A stretch of 64,000 nt of DNA, taken from Leucocoprinus leucothites. Its lineage: Eukaryota > Basidiomycota > Agaricomycetes > Agaricales > Agaricaceae. The translations under genes and the position numbers were made by a program. Shown here piece after piece: positions 34,100-45,233 of this stretch. Each line of letters begins with the position of its first letter. The stretch's first letter is position 1. A model generated the notes under the pieces. That model saw only the letters and a program-made list of their open reading frames with translations. It did no database searches and had not been told where the DNA came from. The stretch covers positions 1 to 64,000 of the forward strand of contig JAACJO010000015.1 in the NCBI GenBank assembly GCA_013368445.1, read 5' to 3'.

Positions 34100-35270
34100 A
34101 CAACCGATACCGATCACTTGAAGAAGTAACTGAACAACAACAACGGTTATGCATGATAGCATCTAACACTGAAGAAGACTTCCTTGCGGAAGAAGATGCC
34201 CAAAGAGAATGCAAAGCCAAACAAACAGAAGGACCACTGATCACAGACAAAGAAGAATCCTCAGATGAAGAAGAAGTAACTGACAACCATGCAGAAACAA
34301 CAGATGATGAAGAAGAATAACCCACACTACCCAGAAGCACACACCTTGAACAAGAGGTAGAAAGATTAGAAGAAGGACTCAGATCACTGTAAATCAGCTG
34401 AAGAAACTCGAACAAAATGATGGACACCACTACCCCCTTGTTTAACACCAAATCCTTGGTCCCAGAACCAGGATTCTTTGATGGAACACGATCAAAGTTT
34501 GAAGACTGGTAGAGATCAATGCTCCTCTACCTCAAATTCAACAAAGTCAATGATGCAGACAACAAAGTAACAGCCATAATATCACGGCTCAAAGGAGGCA
34601 TGGCAGGAGACTTTGCTCAAATGGAATTAGATGCCCTAAACAATAGGGCAGACACCACAGACTGGAATGTATGGAAAACAAACTTCGAAAAACTCTTCAG
34701 CAATGATGCACTCAAAGTCAATGTGGAATGGAGAATCAAGAGTTTTAAACAAAACAAAAAACACACAGCCGACTTCCTAATCAAATTTGAAGTCCTCAAA
34801 ACATGAGCAAAAACTGACGAAACCCATGCCATATTTTTACTAAAGAAAAATATGTGTGCTGATATCATCAAAGCTATCCTAGGGTATCCTCCCGAGTCAA
34901 TCCCAAAAACCTACACAGCATGGAAAACAGCCATACTTTCTGTAGGACAGGGCTTTGAATCTACAGAAAGGAGTGACACCCACACTGGTACAGGAATAAC
35001 ATATGGGGGAGCAGGCCAACCCATGGAAATAGGTTGCTAATTCGGATGATCTCTCCCAAAGTACAACGAACAAGGAAAACCCAAATGCTACAACTGCAAC
35101 AAGTATGGACACATGGCGAAAGAATGTAGACAACCAAAGGCAGAGAGATGCTACAACCGTGGAAAGAGAGCTCATAGAGCCAAGAAATGTAGAAGCCCAA
35201 AAACAAAAGTTAGAGGAGTAGAGGTGGAAGAAAAAGAGGAAAAGGAGGATTTTCAAAACAGCTCAGAGTA
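34100..35270 (+). pseudogene. gag of the chromovirus (interrupted)
   Basis: The frame has an acidic N-terminus, a capsid-like retrotransposon gag region (PEPGFFDGTRSKFEDW, GGMAGDFAQ, WRIKSFKQNKKHTADF) and a zinc knuckle [14 protein letters not shown] at 35086-35127. A second knuckle follows in which the second Cys is Arg. Stops interrupt it near 34320, 34509, 34804, 35038 and 35047. Confidence 0.85.
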
Positions 35271-35399
35271 GGCACAACCTTACAAGCCCATGTAACTAGA
35301 GGACCGAAAATGAATCGTTATACCATCCCCCAATGACGGAACTCTAAGCATGAACTAACAATATGACCAACGATCAAAACAAAAGACAAGAAAAGGATT

Positions 35400-38300
35400 G
35401 AAGTAACAGCCCTAGTGGACTCAGGATGTTCACATACAGCAATCAACAAAAAACTAGTGGAAGAAGAAAAGATCCCAATGGAACAAATGGAACAACCCCT
35501 ACAAGTTTTCAATGCAGATGGAACACCAAATGGCCAAGGAACGATCACAAAAACAGCTCCTATCACACTAAACTCTAATGGACACCAAGAACATATTCAC
35601 GCAGTAGTCACTGACTTGGACAATGTGGATATCTTCCTGGGACATGACTGGCTAGTCAAACACAATCCAGAAGTAGATTGGAAAGAAGGAATGGTACACT
35701 TCACAAGATGCCTAGACAGCTGCAAAATCAACCATCAAACAATTCCGTTCACCACACACAACCAACAACTATTCCCAAAAGAGCTCACCACAGAAAATGA
35801 TGACATGGAGAAGGAACCAGACCCAACCAACCCTGAAGACCTACCAGAATACATATGACCATTCACACACCTGTTCAACAAGAAGAAATTTGAATCACTA
35901 CTAGAAAGGAGAGAATGGGATCATGAGATCAACCTACTGGACAATGCACCCAAGGAACTAAATGCAAAAGTTTACCCCATGACACCAAAGGAAGAAAACG
36001 AACTACACACTTGGATTGATGAACAACTCGGAGTAGAACTAATCACAGAATCCAAATCCCAATATGCCTCTCCATGCTTTTTCATACCAAAGAAAGATGG
36101 ATCACTACGGCTGGTACAGGATTACCAATAATTAAACCAACACACAATCAAGGACAAAACACCACTACCCCTGATAGGAGAAGTTATTGACAAATTGAAA
36201 GACGCAAAGTACTTCAACAAGCTCGACCTCATCTGGGGATACAACAATGTCTGGATCAAGGAAGGAGATGAGTGGAAGGCAGCATTTTTAACAAACAAAG
36301 GACTCTTCGAACCAAAAGTCATGTTCTTTGGAATGTGCAATTCCCCAGGAACGTTCCAGAGAATGATGACAAGCATATTCCGGGAATTAATCCACAAAGG
36401 AGTACTGGCCAACTATATAGACAACTTCATAGTACCAGCTTCATCCACGAAACAACTCCAAGAACGAACGATCTGATTCCTCAAGGTTGCAGAGAAACAC
36501 AACCTATGCTTCAAATGGTCCAAATGCGAATTCAACACCACAGAAATACCAATTCTTGGAGTACGAGTAGAAGGGGGAGAAGTGAAAATGGAGTATGACA
36601 AAGTCTCAGCAGTCAGAAATTGGGAAACACCAAAAAACACCAAAGGCATTGAAAGCTTCCTAGGATTTGTCAACTTCTACAGACAATTCATATGAAACTT
36701 CAGCGACATTGCAGTCCCACTCAACAAACTCACTGGGAAAGGAGAATGGAAGTGGGAAGAAGACGAACAAAAGGCATTTGATGAACTCAAAAAACTAGTC
36801 ACAGAAGAACCAGTCCTTGCCCTACCACAATGAACAGGACAATTCAGAGTAGAAGTGGACGCATCAGGACATGCCATAGGGGGGGTACTATCACAAGAAC
36901 AGGACAACAAATGGAAACCTGTTGCATTCCTATCACAGACTATGAACCCAGCAGAACAGAATTACAAGATATACAACAAGGAACTTCTAGCAATTGTGGA
37001 AGCATTGAAAGTATGGAGACAATACTTACTAGATGCAGAAACCCAGTTTGAAATATGGTTGGACCACGAAAACCTGAAATACGTCAGGGAACCCCACAAA
37101 CTAAACAGATAACAAGCATGATGGTACCTCAAACTTCAAGACTATGACTTCACAATCAAACACGCCCTAGTTCAAGACTATGACTTCACAATCAAACATG
37201 CCCTAGGAAAGACAAACACAAAAGCAGACATACTCTCACAAAAAATGGGTTTCAACACAAGAGACGACAATAGAGACATTGCACTACTAGGGGAGAAAAC
37301 ATTCATCCGGGGAATAACAGGTGAAGAAGAAACCACAATGGAGATTGTCATACTGCACAACACACACTTCCAAGCGAAAGAGGATGAAAACGTCCTGAAA
37401 AGGATCCGAAACCACACAACACACGAAACAATGTTCCGAGAAGCCCAGAAAGATCCAAAAACAGCCTGGGAAGAAGACAGAATCCCTTACTTCAAAGGAC
37501 GAATATATGTACCAAAACTTGCTGAATTATGAGAAGACATCATAATCACACACCACAATGACCCTGATGCAGGACACCCAGGCCAGCACTGCATGATCAA
37601 CCTAATCAAAAGGACCTTCTGGTGGCCATCATTATGAAGTGACATCAAGCAATTTGTCAAAGGATGCCACACATGTCAGCAAAACAAAATATCACACACC
37701 CAATCAGCAGGACCATTACATCCACTGTCCACACCATCACAACCATGGGAAGAAATCAGCATTGACGTTATTGGACCACTCCCACCATCACAAGAAAAAG
37801 ACGCCATTCTAGTGGTAGTTGACAGGTACTCCAAAATGATATGACTCATCCCCACAACAATGAACCTGTCATCAGGAAAACTAGCCGAAATCTACAGAGA
37901 TGAAATCTGGAAACTCCATGGGATCCCCCAAGGCATTGTCAGTGACAGAGGACCCCAATTCGCATCAACGTTCATGAAAGAATTATGCAAAGCATTGGGA
38001 ACGAAACGAAATCTCTCAACAGCCTACCACCCCCAAACTGATGGACAAACAGAACAAATCAACTGAGAAGTTGAAACATTCCTATGACACTACATCAACT
38101 ACAAGCAGAATGACTGGGTAAGGTGGCTCGCAACAGCAGAATTCCAGTATAACGACAAAGCACATTTGGTGATAGGCCAATCTCCATTTTACATCAACTA
38201 TGGATGACACCCATGGAAAGGAACCCTAACAGTTAAAACAGAGATACCATCCCTGGAAGAATGGTTAAAGTGGCTGGAAGAGACAAGAAAGGAAGTATTG

Positions 38301-38834
38301 GCGGCGTTAAATAACAACCAAGAGGCAATGGAGGAACAACACAATCGGCAGAGAGGACAAGCCCTTAACCTTAGGGAAGGAAAACTTGTGTGGGTCGAAG
38401 GTACCCACATCACAACCAGCCGACCCACAAAGAAACTTGATCACAAGAGATATGGACCCTTTAAGGTTAAAGAACCAATTGGAGAAGGAGCCTATCGACT
38501 AGAACTCCCAGAAGGATGGGTAATACATGATGTATTCAACAAGAACCTCCTGACACATCACCATGGACCAGAGTTTGACACACAAAAACTTCCCACTCCA
38601 CTACCACCCGACCTCATTGATGGAGAAGAGGAATATGAAGTTGATGAAATCCATAGCCATCGGAAGAAGGGACATGGCATCCAATACCTGGTATACTGGA
38701 AAGGGTATGGGAACAAACATGACCAATGGGTAGCAAGGTCAAACATAGAACACGCAAAAGATGCAGTTGAGGATTACCATCAGAAGGTTCTGGGACAAAA
38801 ACCTTTAAAAGAGGGGGGTAAAACACCAAAGTAA
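35400..38834 (+). pseudogene. pol of the chromovirus (PR, RT, RNase H, IN, chromodomain)
   Basis: Protease LVDSGCSHTAI (35410-35445); RT with [30 protein letters not shown] and active site YIDN at 36414-36425; RNase H VEVDASGHAIGGVL (36850); integrase zinc region (HH...CHTCQQNK, about 37545-37690); integrase core ([42 protein letters not shown]); GPY/F-like region and chromodomain (IQYLVYWKGYGN, QWVARSNI, to about 38790). Internal stops such as those at about 35857, 36693, 37118, 37531, 37635, 37842, 38086 and 38206 are mostly TGA where the family has Arg. A 36-bp direct duplication lies at 37135-37206. Confidence 0.92.
37135..37206 (+). repeat. 36-bp direct tandem duplication in pol
   Basis: The block beginning TTCAAGACTATGACTTC occurs twice back to back (37135-37170 and 37171-37206) with one C/T difference. 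It keeps frame and adds 12 codons between RNase H and the integrase. Confidence 0.95.
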
Positions 38835-39940
38835 TGCATCCCAACCAGACCACTACAATGCTACACACCAGCTATATCTACACTCTAACAACCTACCTTG
38901 ACTCCAACCAAGCTATCATGTACCCAGCCACCACCTATCCCTCTACAGACGCAGTTATCTGACAAAACACAGCCATGAGGACAACTCACACCACCTCCAC
39001 CACCAGCACAACCTCCAACCCCATCGCATACCTTGATGTAGATGACATCAACAAATGCAATGAGGCATGAAAGGATGGCCTCATGGAATACAATGCGACT
39101 ATTGACGCAATCTAGAAGCTCATAGCCATTGAGGATCACATCAACTCAATCAATGAAATAGCTACAGAAGCAGTATCCCTCCTCATTGGCATTGAACCCT
39201 GACTCATCCAACTCCTCTCCCTCGAAGATGTTAATAAGAATGCCACACGAACCGTTAACAGACTACAAGGCTTACATTCCCACAACAATGCTGAATACAT
39301 ACATGAACTTCAGTTCAAGCTTGTCCAACAGTTGGGGAAATACTGGTACCTTGGTATCACTGACATCTGTGATCATGTTGATGAAATCCAAGCCTCTTAC
39401 TCTCACACCAACAGGATGAGAGAACCGATACTCACAGCAAGGCACTCCCCACCATCCACCACAGTCAATGAATGCAAATGCCCTCACTCCCCTATGCTAT
39501 CTGCATCCTCGAGCTCTCATTCTCAACTATCATACAAGTCAGCCGATGAACCTATGCTCATGCACCCACCTGCCAGCAACTTAGCCGAACCCCCAATTGA
39601 ACCAGCATCAGAACCTGCCTTATCCCAAGAAGCAGAACATCTCATGAAATACCTACACACCTACCAACACAATGGAGGGGTCACCTGGTTCCAACCAACA
39701 GGATTCAACACCATGAAGGATGATGGCAAATCTGATGCTGCCTATTGGGATGATGCCATGAACACCTTTATAGCCACCCATGGCAACATTGAGATCTCTC
39801 ATAGTGGATACTCTGTTGAAGGTTTCCAAGGCAGTCCACCAAATGCCCCTTTCTTCATAGTCACCGTACCTAACAATGGAAGGTTCATTGTTGGCCCCAC
39901 CAAGAAAGCAATGGCCCATGCTGCCATTGAAGATTTCTAA
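38835..39940 (+). pseudogene. Extra 3' open frame of the chromovirus
   Basis: The frame that ends at 39940 is open for 202 codons from 39332. Upstream it can be followed, with a few TGA/TAG stops, back to about 38840, immediately after the chromodomain. The N-terminal part is predicted helical (NSINEIATEAVSLLIGIEP, HSHNNAEYIHELQFKLVQQL), then a Ser/Pro linker, then an ordered C-terminal domain (YQHNGGVTWFQPTGFNTM, NTFIATHGNIEISHSGYS, GRFIVGPTKKAMAHAAIE). I do not recognise the family. It sits between the chromodomain and the 3' LTR, not overlapping pol. Confidence 0.6.
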
Positions 39941-40023
39941 AAAGGACTTACAACTCACTGCTTATGCTTCCATATGCCATATCTTACATGGACAGTTACA
40001 TTAGTTCACAAGGACTTGAACTA

Positions 40024-40037
40024 TAGAAAAGGGGTAA
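40024..40037 (+). other. Polypurine tract
   Basis: TAGAAAAGGGGTAA lies immediately 5' of the 3' LTR. The same purine-plus-TAA arrangement precedes the other LTRs here. Confidence 0.75.
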
Positions 40038-40303
40038 TGTTATGACTTTACCCGGTTCCAGTACTTCCCATGTTAACTTCTATTTTTACAAGCTACCCCA
40101 CTCCTACATCATAGTCTGCGTCATGGTCTATGTCATAGTTACCTGAGTCCCCTGACTCATACTTACCCGGGTCTGCTTCCTTCTCATATATATAGACTCC
40201 TAGGTAGAGTGTACTCCTTACGCTTTACCAATTGTATCTTTCCCTTTCTCATTTTCAAGTCTTTGCCAGAGTTGCAACCTGAGTTCCGACAAAGGTCATA
40301 ACA
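40038..40303 (+). repeat. 3' LTR (266 bp)
   Basis: Starts TGTTATGACTTTACCC and ends GGTCATAACA. It matches the 5' LTR along its length with mostly C/T and G/A differences. Confidence 0.93.
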
Positions 40304-41429
40304 AAGGGGCTCTATAACCAGGTCAAATGTCACAAGCTGATCCTCAAGAACAGCTGACGGTTCGAATTTGGTATCATTTTCATGAACTCCTAGCCGCTTT
40401 CACATATCAGTTACTTTGGTTTTTATCGGTCTTTCGCCTTCGGACTTATTCTGACATCTTCCATGTTATGAATTCATACCGCCTTGTCGAAATTTTCTGA
40501 CAACCGTTTAATAGTAAATTTTATATCTTCTAGCCTTGTAAAATTTGCAGACTCCACTTTGATTATTTCTCCGTTTATTACTTTGTTTGTTTTCCTTATC
40601 TGATCCTATATCCTGCATCGTATATAAGTAGCACGACTTTGTACTTGGGTTCCTCAGTCTGATAATCAACTTAGCGATACACTACTTTCCTCTGCTCTCT
40701 GTTCGTCCTCAGCTCTCTTATATTGTCTGAAATCCGGGTCAAGTGTCAGTATTCGGCACAACACATAAGTTGAGGCCACGACCCACTCCCACGTCCAACG
40801 ACTGGCTCCTGCCTTACCTCTGTCACACCTCTGTCCAACCAGTCCTTGACGTCGGCTCCCTATCTGTAGCGTTTGCGCGCTTAACATCAAACCAATTTTC
40901 CGGAATTCTCTTATAACCCACTGGGTCAAATTAACTGGAGTTTCCCTAGGAAAGTTACAGAAAACTTCTTTAATATATTCAGCTCCACAGAAATCAAGAA
41001 ACATATTGCAATAGTAGTTGAGGAACTCTTTGGTGCTTGAGGGTAAGGCTTTGGATTGCCATGGGTAAGGCTTGTGTTGGTTTCTGTAGGGTCTACCTTC
41101 AACAGATCCAAAGGCTTTTGACTGAGTGCATCTCATTTAGGATGACAAGTAGCTGATTAGCATTGTGGTTGAGCTCAATAGGAGTCATATCATTGACAAC
41201 AGTGTTAAGTGGTATGCATGGACACTCATCCATGAAGAAATACCAGACACCCTTCTTGTACTCCCAAGGGAAGATGGGGACATTGGGGAAGGGTGCATGC
41301 TGTAAGATGCATGGTGTATAAATGGAAAGATGTCCTGGTATCTATTGTAAAGCACAGATTTCAGGTTCATGGTTATGGTTCCAGTCAAGTTTGATTATGA
41401 TTCAAGGTGCAAATCTGGTGACAGGCACT
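40304..41429. other. Unassigned sequence; a sharp CpG boundary near 40903
   Basis: A minus-strand frame (40666-41136) is open for 156 codons but shows no domain I recognise. The left part has ordinary CpG content; to the right of about 40903 no CpG is visible for over 2 kb. Confidence 0.4.
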
Positions 41430-41910
41430 GCCAATGTACTCCTTGCCTTTCAAGTCTGCCCAAGTCAGTGGTGATGGAAGTATTTTCTTTGAGGTGCTGT
41501 CACTTCACTCATCTGAGAGAGGAAACAAGTCTGAGTTGAAATAAAGGTAATGCAATCCTAATGTGACTGAAGGTATAGTAGGTTGTAATGGAAACATGAG
41601 GGTGCCAGTTAAAAAAGGATTTCTGTTAGATGTCAAATAGCAAGGTATTTATTTTTAGTTCTGCTGGTGTAAGTATATTATTCCTACATTTGGGATATGT
41701 CTTCCTTAATGTGCACTGGACTGGTAACATATCTCATTGCTGTCCATGTCACTACCATCCTCCTCCTGCTCTCTCAATGTTTTGCTTTGAGCCAACATAC
41801 ATCATATAATGTCTCAAAACCTGACTCAAATGCCCAGAATGGTCAGAGCAAATGTACAAACATGCTTCATCTGATCATTGACTCACTCTGTTTCAATTTT
41901 ATTGTTCCAA
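41430..41910 (+). pseudogene. CpG-erased ghost copy of the GPI13 5' end
   Basis: This stretch aligns by eye with 50200-50700, covering GPI13 upstream sequence and the first roughly 70 codons. The shared order includes CTTGCCTTTCAAG, GATGGAAGTAT, AGGTTG(A/T)AA, TTATTTTTAGTT, CTGGACTGGT and GACTCACTC. The copy reads TGLVTYLIAVHVTTIL where the gene reads AGLVTYLVVVHVAAIL. Differences are mostly CG to TG or CA, and I see no CpG left in the copy. Homology ends abruptly near 41910. Confidence 0.85.
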
Positions 41911-42141
41911 AGGACCTGTCCATTATTGGACAACAAAAAGAAGATCACTGGAAAGGCCTGCTTTTGCTCCTCCCCCTTGTAGAAACTTTGCAGTTTTCAT
42001 TATATCCATGAGTTTATATATATCACTACCCATACAGCTATAATACCAGAATTCAGTGGGCAAGGGACATACTTACATATGGCCAGATAGCAATACTAGT
42101 GGCAAGAAAAAGAAAAAAGAAAAGAAAAGAAAAGCAAAAAA

Positions 42142-42146
<5 letters not shown>

Positions 42147-42176
<30 letters not shown>
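42147..42176 (+). repeat. (GA)15 microsatellite
   Basis: A perfect GA run follows an A-rich AAAAG tract. Simple repeat; no gene. Confidence 0.95.
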
Positions 42177-42180
<4 letters not shown>

Positions 42181-42413
42181 TATTAGTCATCTTTTCATCC
42201 TTGGCAGTGGATACTCTATGTAGTTGACTTTTTCATAATGCATTAGTTTTACCCTTTCACCATACTGGAGAGTAGAAAAATTGAATATTGCATAATGCAT
42301 AGCATTTTTTGGGATTATGTAGTATTATATGAAGGGATTTTTAGGCTCATTAGAAATAAAATATGGAGAATCAAGGGTCAGTGTTTCCACAGCAACTAAA
42401 GGGAGGGTGGTTC

Positions 42414-43059
42414 TGTTATGTATGTTGATTATATCTATGTAGTATTTGTATCCTTTACAACACAAAGTTGATATTAGCTTTACTTAAGTAATATTGCAAT
42501 TATGTTTTCTCTCTAATTGCCTTTGTATTTTTCTTATCTTGTTTTGTCTTATTTGTTCTTGTTTGGTTTTGTTTACTCTTTGATAACATGTGATTGTTAA
42601 ATATAGTTGATCTATATCTGGACTTGTCTTGTAATTGCATTATATGATCAAAGAACTTCTTTAGAAGAACTTCTAAAGCTTCTTTGACAGATTGTGTTTT
42701 ATATAGTCTAATTAGAGTTAAGGAAGTTGTACACTTCTCTTCCTTCATTAGAAGCCCTTGACCCTAGTTAATATTAGATACAGACTTGTATTGTATATAA
42801 GTTGTTGACATCTACCAAGGAGAAACAATGTTTCTCCTTGGTTAGGTGGAGACTCAATACAAGTCTTTATCTAAACAAAGTTGAATTGAACTTAAGTCTT
42901 TAAACTCTCAATTACTGAAGTTTTTAACTCTTATAATCACCATATTTTAGCTCTGACTTAGTAAACAACTGTGTTGCTTACCAAGAAGGAGTCCCCTTTG
43001 ATAAGATCAAGTTGATACTTATCATGCCAGCTTAGGACTAGGCCAACATCACTATAACA
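42414..43059 (+). repeat. Left LTR of the chimeric element
   Basis: Begins TGTTATGTATGTTG and ends CACTATAACA. It contains the palindromic CTTCTTTAGAAGAACTTC and CCAAGGAGAAACAATG blocks seen in the other two copies. I found no CpG in it. Confidence 0.9.
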
Positions 43060-43222
43060 GATTCAATGCCTTTATGAGGTCATTAGAGTGTTTTTACCAC
43101 CAATGAGACCTCACCAACTGACTCAAAAACCTCAACCTCTTCCTGGGCCATACAAACCATGTGTCAAAAAGGCCAAACCTAATTCAATGCACCCAAAACC
43201 TCAGCACAGCCTTCTCAGACAA

Positions 43223-43399
43223 AGAAGAGATGTGTCAATCTTATATTACATAACCAGACGATAGTCTTTGCATTTGTTGATGAACATCCAGATATGACAT
43301 AGCAACAAGTGGCAAATCATTTTGCAACATTGCATAAAGATGCCCTGACCTTCAGTCAAGAAAGCCTCTCTTGTAGATTAAGTAATGCCCTAATTTGAT
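43223..43399 (+). pseudogene. Transposase-like helix-turn-helix fragment
   Basis: One frame gives KRCVNLILHNQTIVFAF, then VDEHPDMT, a stop, and QQVANHFATLHKDALTFSQ, with SLSCRL. That resembles the N-terminal DNA-binding region of pogo/CENP-B-type proteins (a short basic start, DEHPD.TQ..VA..F, then a recognition helix). Only about 58 codons are visible, so the family call is tentative. Confidence 0.35.
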
Positions 43400-43469
43400 A
43401 GCACACATCAATGAAACCCCAAATGTCCTGTCATTGAAGTGACCTCATATTGTCACATACTCAGATGTG

Positions 43470-43840
43470 GAAAGAGCCCTATTTTTGTGGATATTAGAAA
43501 AACCTCTCCAGTCAACTACAAACTCAAACTACCACCAAAGTGGAAGATTCACAACAAGTTCCATGCTTCACTTCTCATGCTAGTAACTGAGAATGACATT
43601 TATGGCAAACACAACCCTAAACCACCACCTATTCTTGTCTCTGGAGAAGAACAATATGAAGTCAAAGCAGTCCTGAATCATTGAACTTGCAGACTACAAT
43701 CTGGAACAAAAATAGAATATCTAATTGATTGGAAAAGATATGGGCCTACTGAAGATTTATGGAAACCAGAGAAAAATCTTGAAAATTCAAAAGAAATAAT
43801 TTAAGAGTATAAAACCCAGCACAATCTCTCTTAACATCCC
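43470..43840 (+). pseudogene. Gypsy integrase tail and chromodomain remnant
   Basis: The frame from 43439 reads KLPPKWKIHNKFHASLLM and then GEEQYEVKAVLNH. This matches the GPY/F-like end of gypsy integrase (compare LPEGWVIHDVFNKNLL in the element at 33786) followed by the start of a chromodomain (IEYLIDWKRYGP, about 43705-43745). Confidence 0.75.
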
Positions 43841-43849
43841 CCAGCTTCA

Positions 43850-45170
43850 ATGACTACTCCAGAAGTCAGTGAACAACCAACAGTACCAGTCTTTGGAATG
43901 ATTATCTGTGAATTGCCCTTACCTCTTACTCCTACCAACACCATTGATGATGAGAACAAGGTTGAAGAAAGTCCTGATCTTGCCACATCACAAGAACAAG
44001 GCACCACTTCCCCTGCCAGAGATAGTGCAGGTGGAGACACTAGCAGTAAAAACTCTTCACCCTATTTGGAGAATGCCACCCTATGATGCACATTTCTTTG
44101 AGAACAAACAGCTGTTGACTTTCTGTCTGTCTATGGCAGCAATCCTAGACTCACTTTATATGTCTACAACATCAGGAATCACCTTGATGCTCTTGCTTCT
44201 GCAAGAAGTGAATACAAGCATCTCCAGGAAGAAATAGACTTACACCTTAGTAACCTGGCACACTATATCCCTCAGAGTTCCTATACTCTAAACATCATTG
44301 GATGCATCCAACACACCAACCCAGATGGAGATTACTTTGCTACACTTAAGCATCAACAAGCTCCAGACTGATATGCACAGAATTCTGAGTGCACTCCAGC
44401 TGTTGACAAAGGAGAAATTTCTGCTCCTAGCATCAAACCTCAACAATGTCAAGATATGGCTACACACAATGCCATATTACTGAGTACACCCCCTCCAATG
44501 CCTACTAATGAGCCTCTTTGAAATACCAATCAAGACATAACTCAGACTGGATGTCCTAGTCAAACCTGTGACATATATCACAGAGTGGGTCATATCAAGA
44601 CACTTTGCCCAGGATATCATTGCATCTGGTGCAACACTTTCACCCCTGGCTATTTCACCAAGTATTATTCCTGAAATCCTTATAAAGGAATTGCTTGACA
44701 GGACTTATCCCCAGTCACCCTGGCAGTACTTTTCATTACCAAGGGAGTTGATGCTGCCAAGGCTCTTGCTCTGCAGTCTATCTCCAGACCTACCAGAGTA
44801 CAGCCCTAACAGTCTGGTATACCAACTGGCAACCATGGTGCCCCTATCACTGATGCTGTCCAACTTTGATCTGAATGACATAATCCGATATCCATGGCCA
44901 TTAATACCACTGCTCTCAGCCCTACCTACAACCCTCCTTTTATACTGCAACAAGGCTGTAAACCCACACAAGGATGACAATATGGTCATCTCAAGACCTC
45001 AGTCCATTTCTCCCATCTAAATCATCAAGGATGCAGTCCAAATGGACATCCCTATTATGGTAGGACTACTCACATCCATGAGGGAGACCACCCCCTTACA
45101 CCCCATACGAAGATGGCAATTACAAATCTTATTACAATGATGAAGCCAACTTTAACATAGATGGTAAAGA
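43850..45170 (+). pseudogene. Extra 3' open frame of the chimeric element
   Basis: After the chromodomain one frame is protein-like from 43850, with scattered stops. It has an acidic start, a helical segment (YNIRNHLDALASARSEYKHL), and at 44567-44665 a Cys/His cluster of the form CxxY....GH....C followed by CxxC...TPGY. The second half lines up with the CxxCxxC...PGH cluster in the left chromovirus. A C-terminal Tyr/Asp/Asn-rich piece (DGNYKSYYNDEANFN) is in another frame. Confidence 0.45.
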
Positions 45171-45233
45171 TAATTTATCCTAGTAACTTAGATAGTTACT
45201 AAGATGTGGACATCTTAGCTATGAAAGGGATAA

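Larger units (their letters stand above)
33786..40303 (+). mobile_element. Ty3/gypsy chromovirus, near full length, inactivated
   Basis: Two 266-bp LTRs bound gag, protease, RT, RNase H, integrase, chromodomain and an extra 3' frame in the usual gypsy order. Flanking 5-mers AAGGA and AAGGG look like a target-site duplication with one change. A primer site and a purine tract are in place. More than a dozen in-frame stops, mostly TGA, show that it is dead. No other copy of this family lies in the window. Confidence 0.95.

Noticed and set aside
35850..38210. Possible reassignment of TGA to Arg, since most in-frame stops are TGA
   Set aside because: Host genes in the window use TGA as a normal stop, and Trp TGG sites are also hit. 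CpG decay of CGA explains the pattern.
40666..41136. 156-codon minus-strand open frame
   Set aside because: No domain, no splice context and no homology inside the window; it straddles the CpG boundary. Kept only as unassigned sequence.
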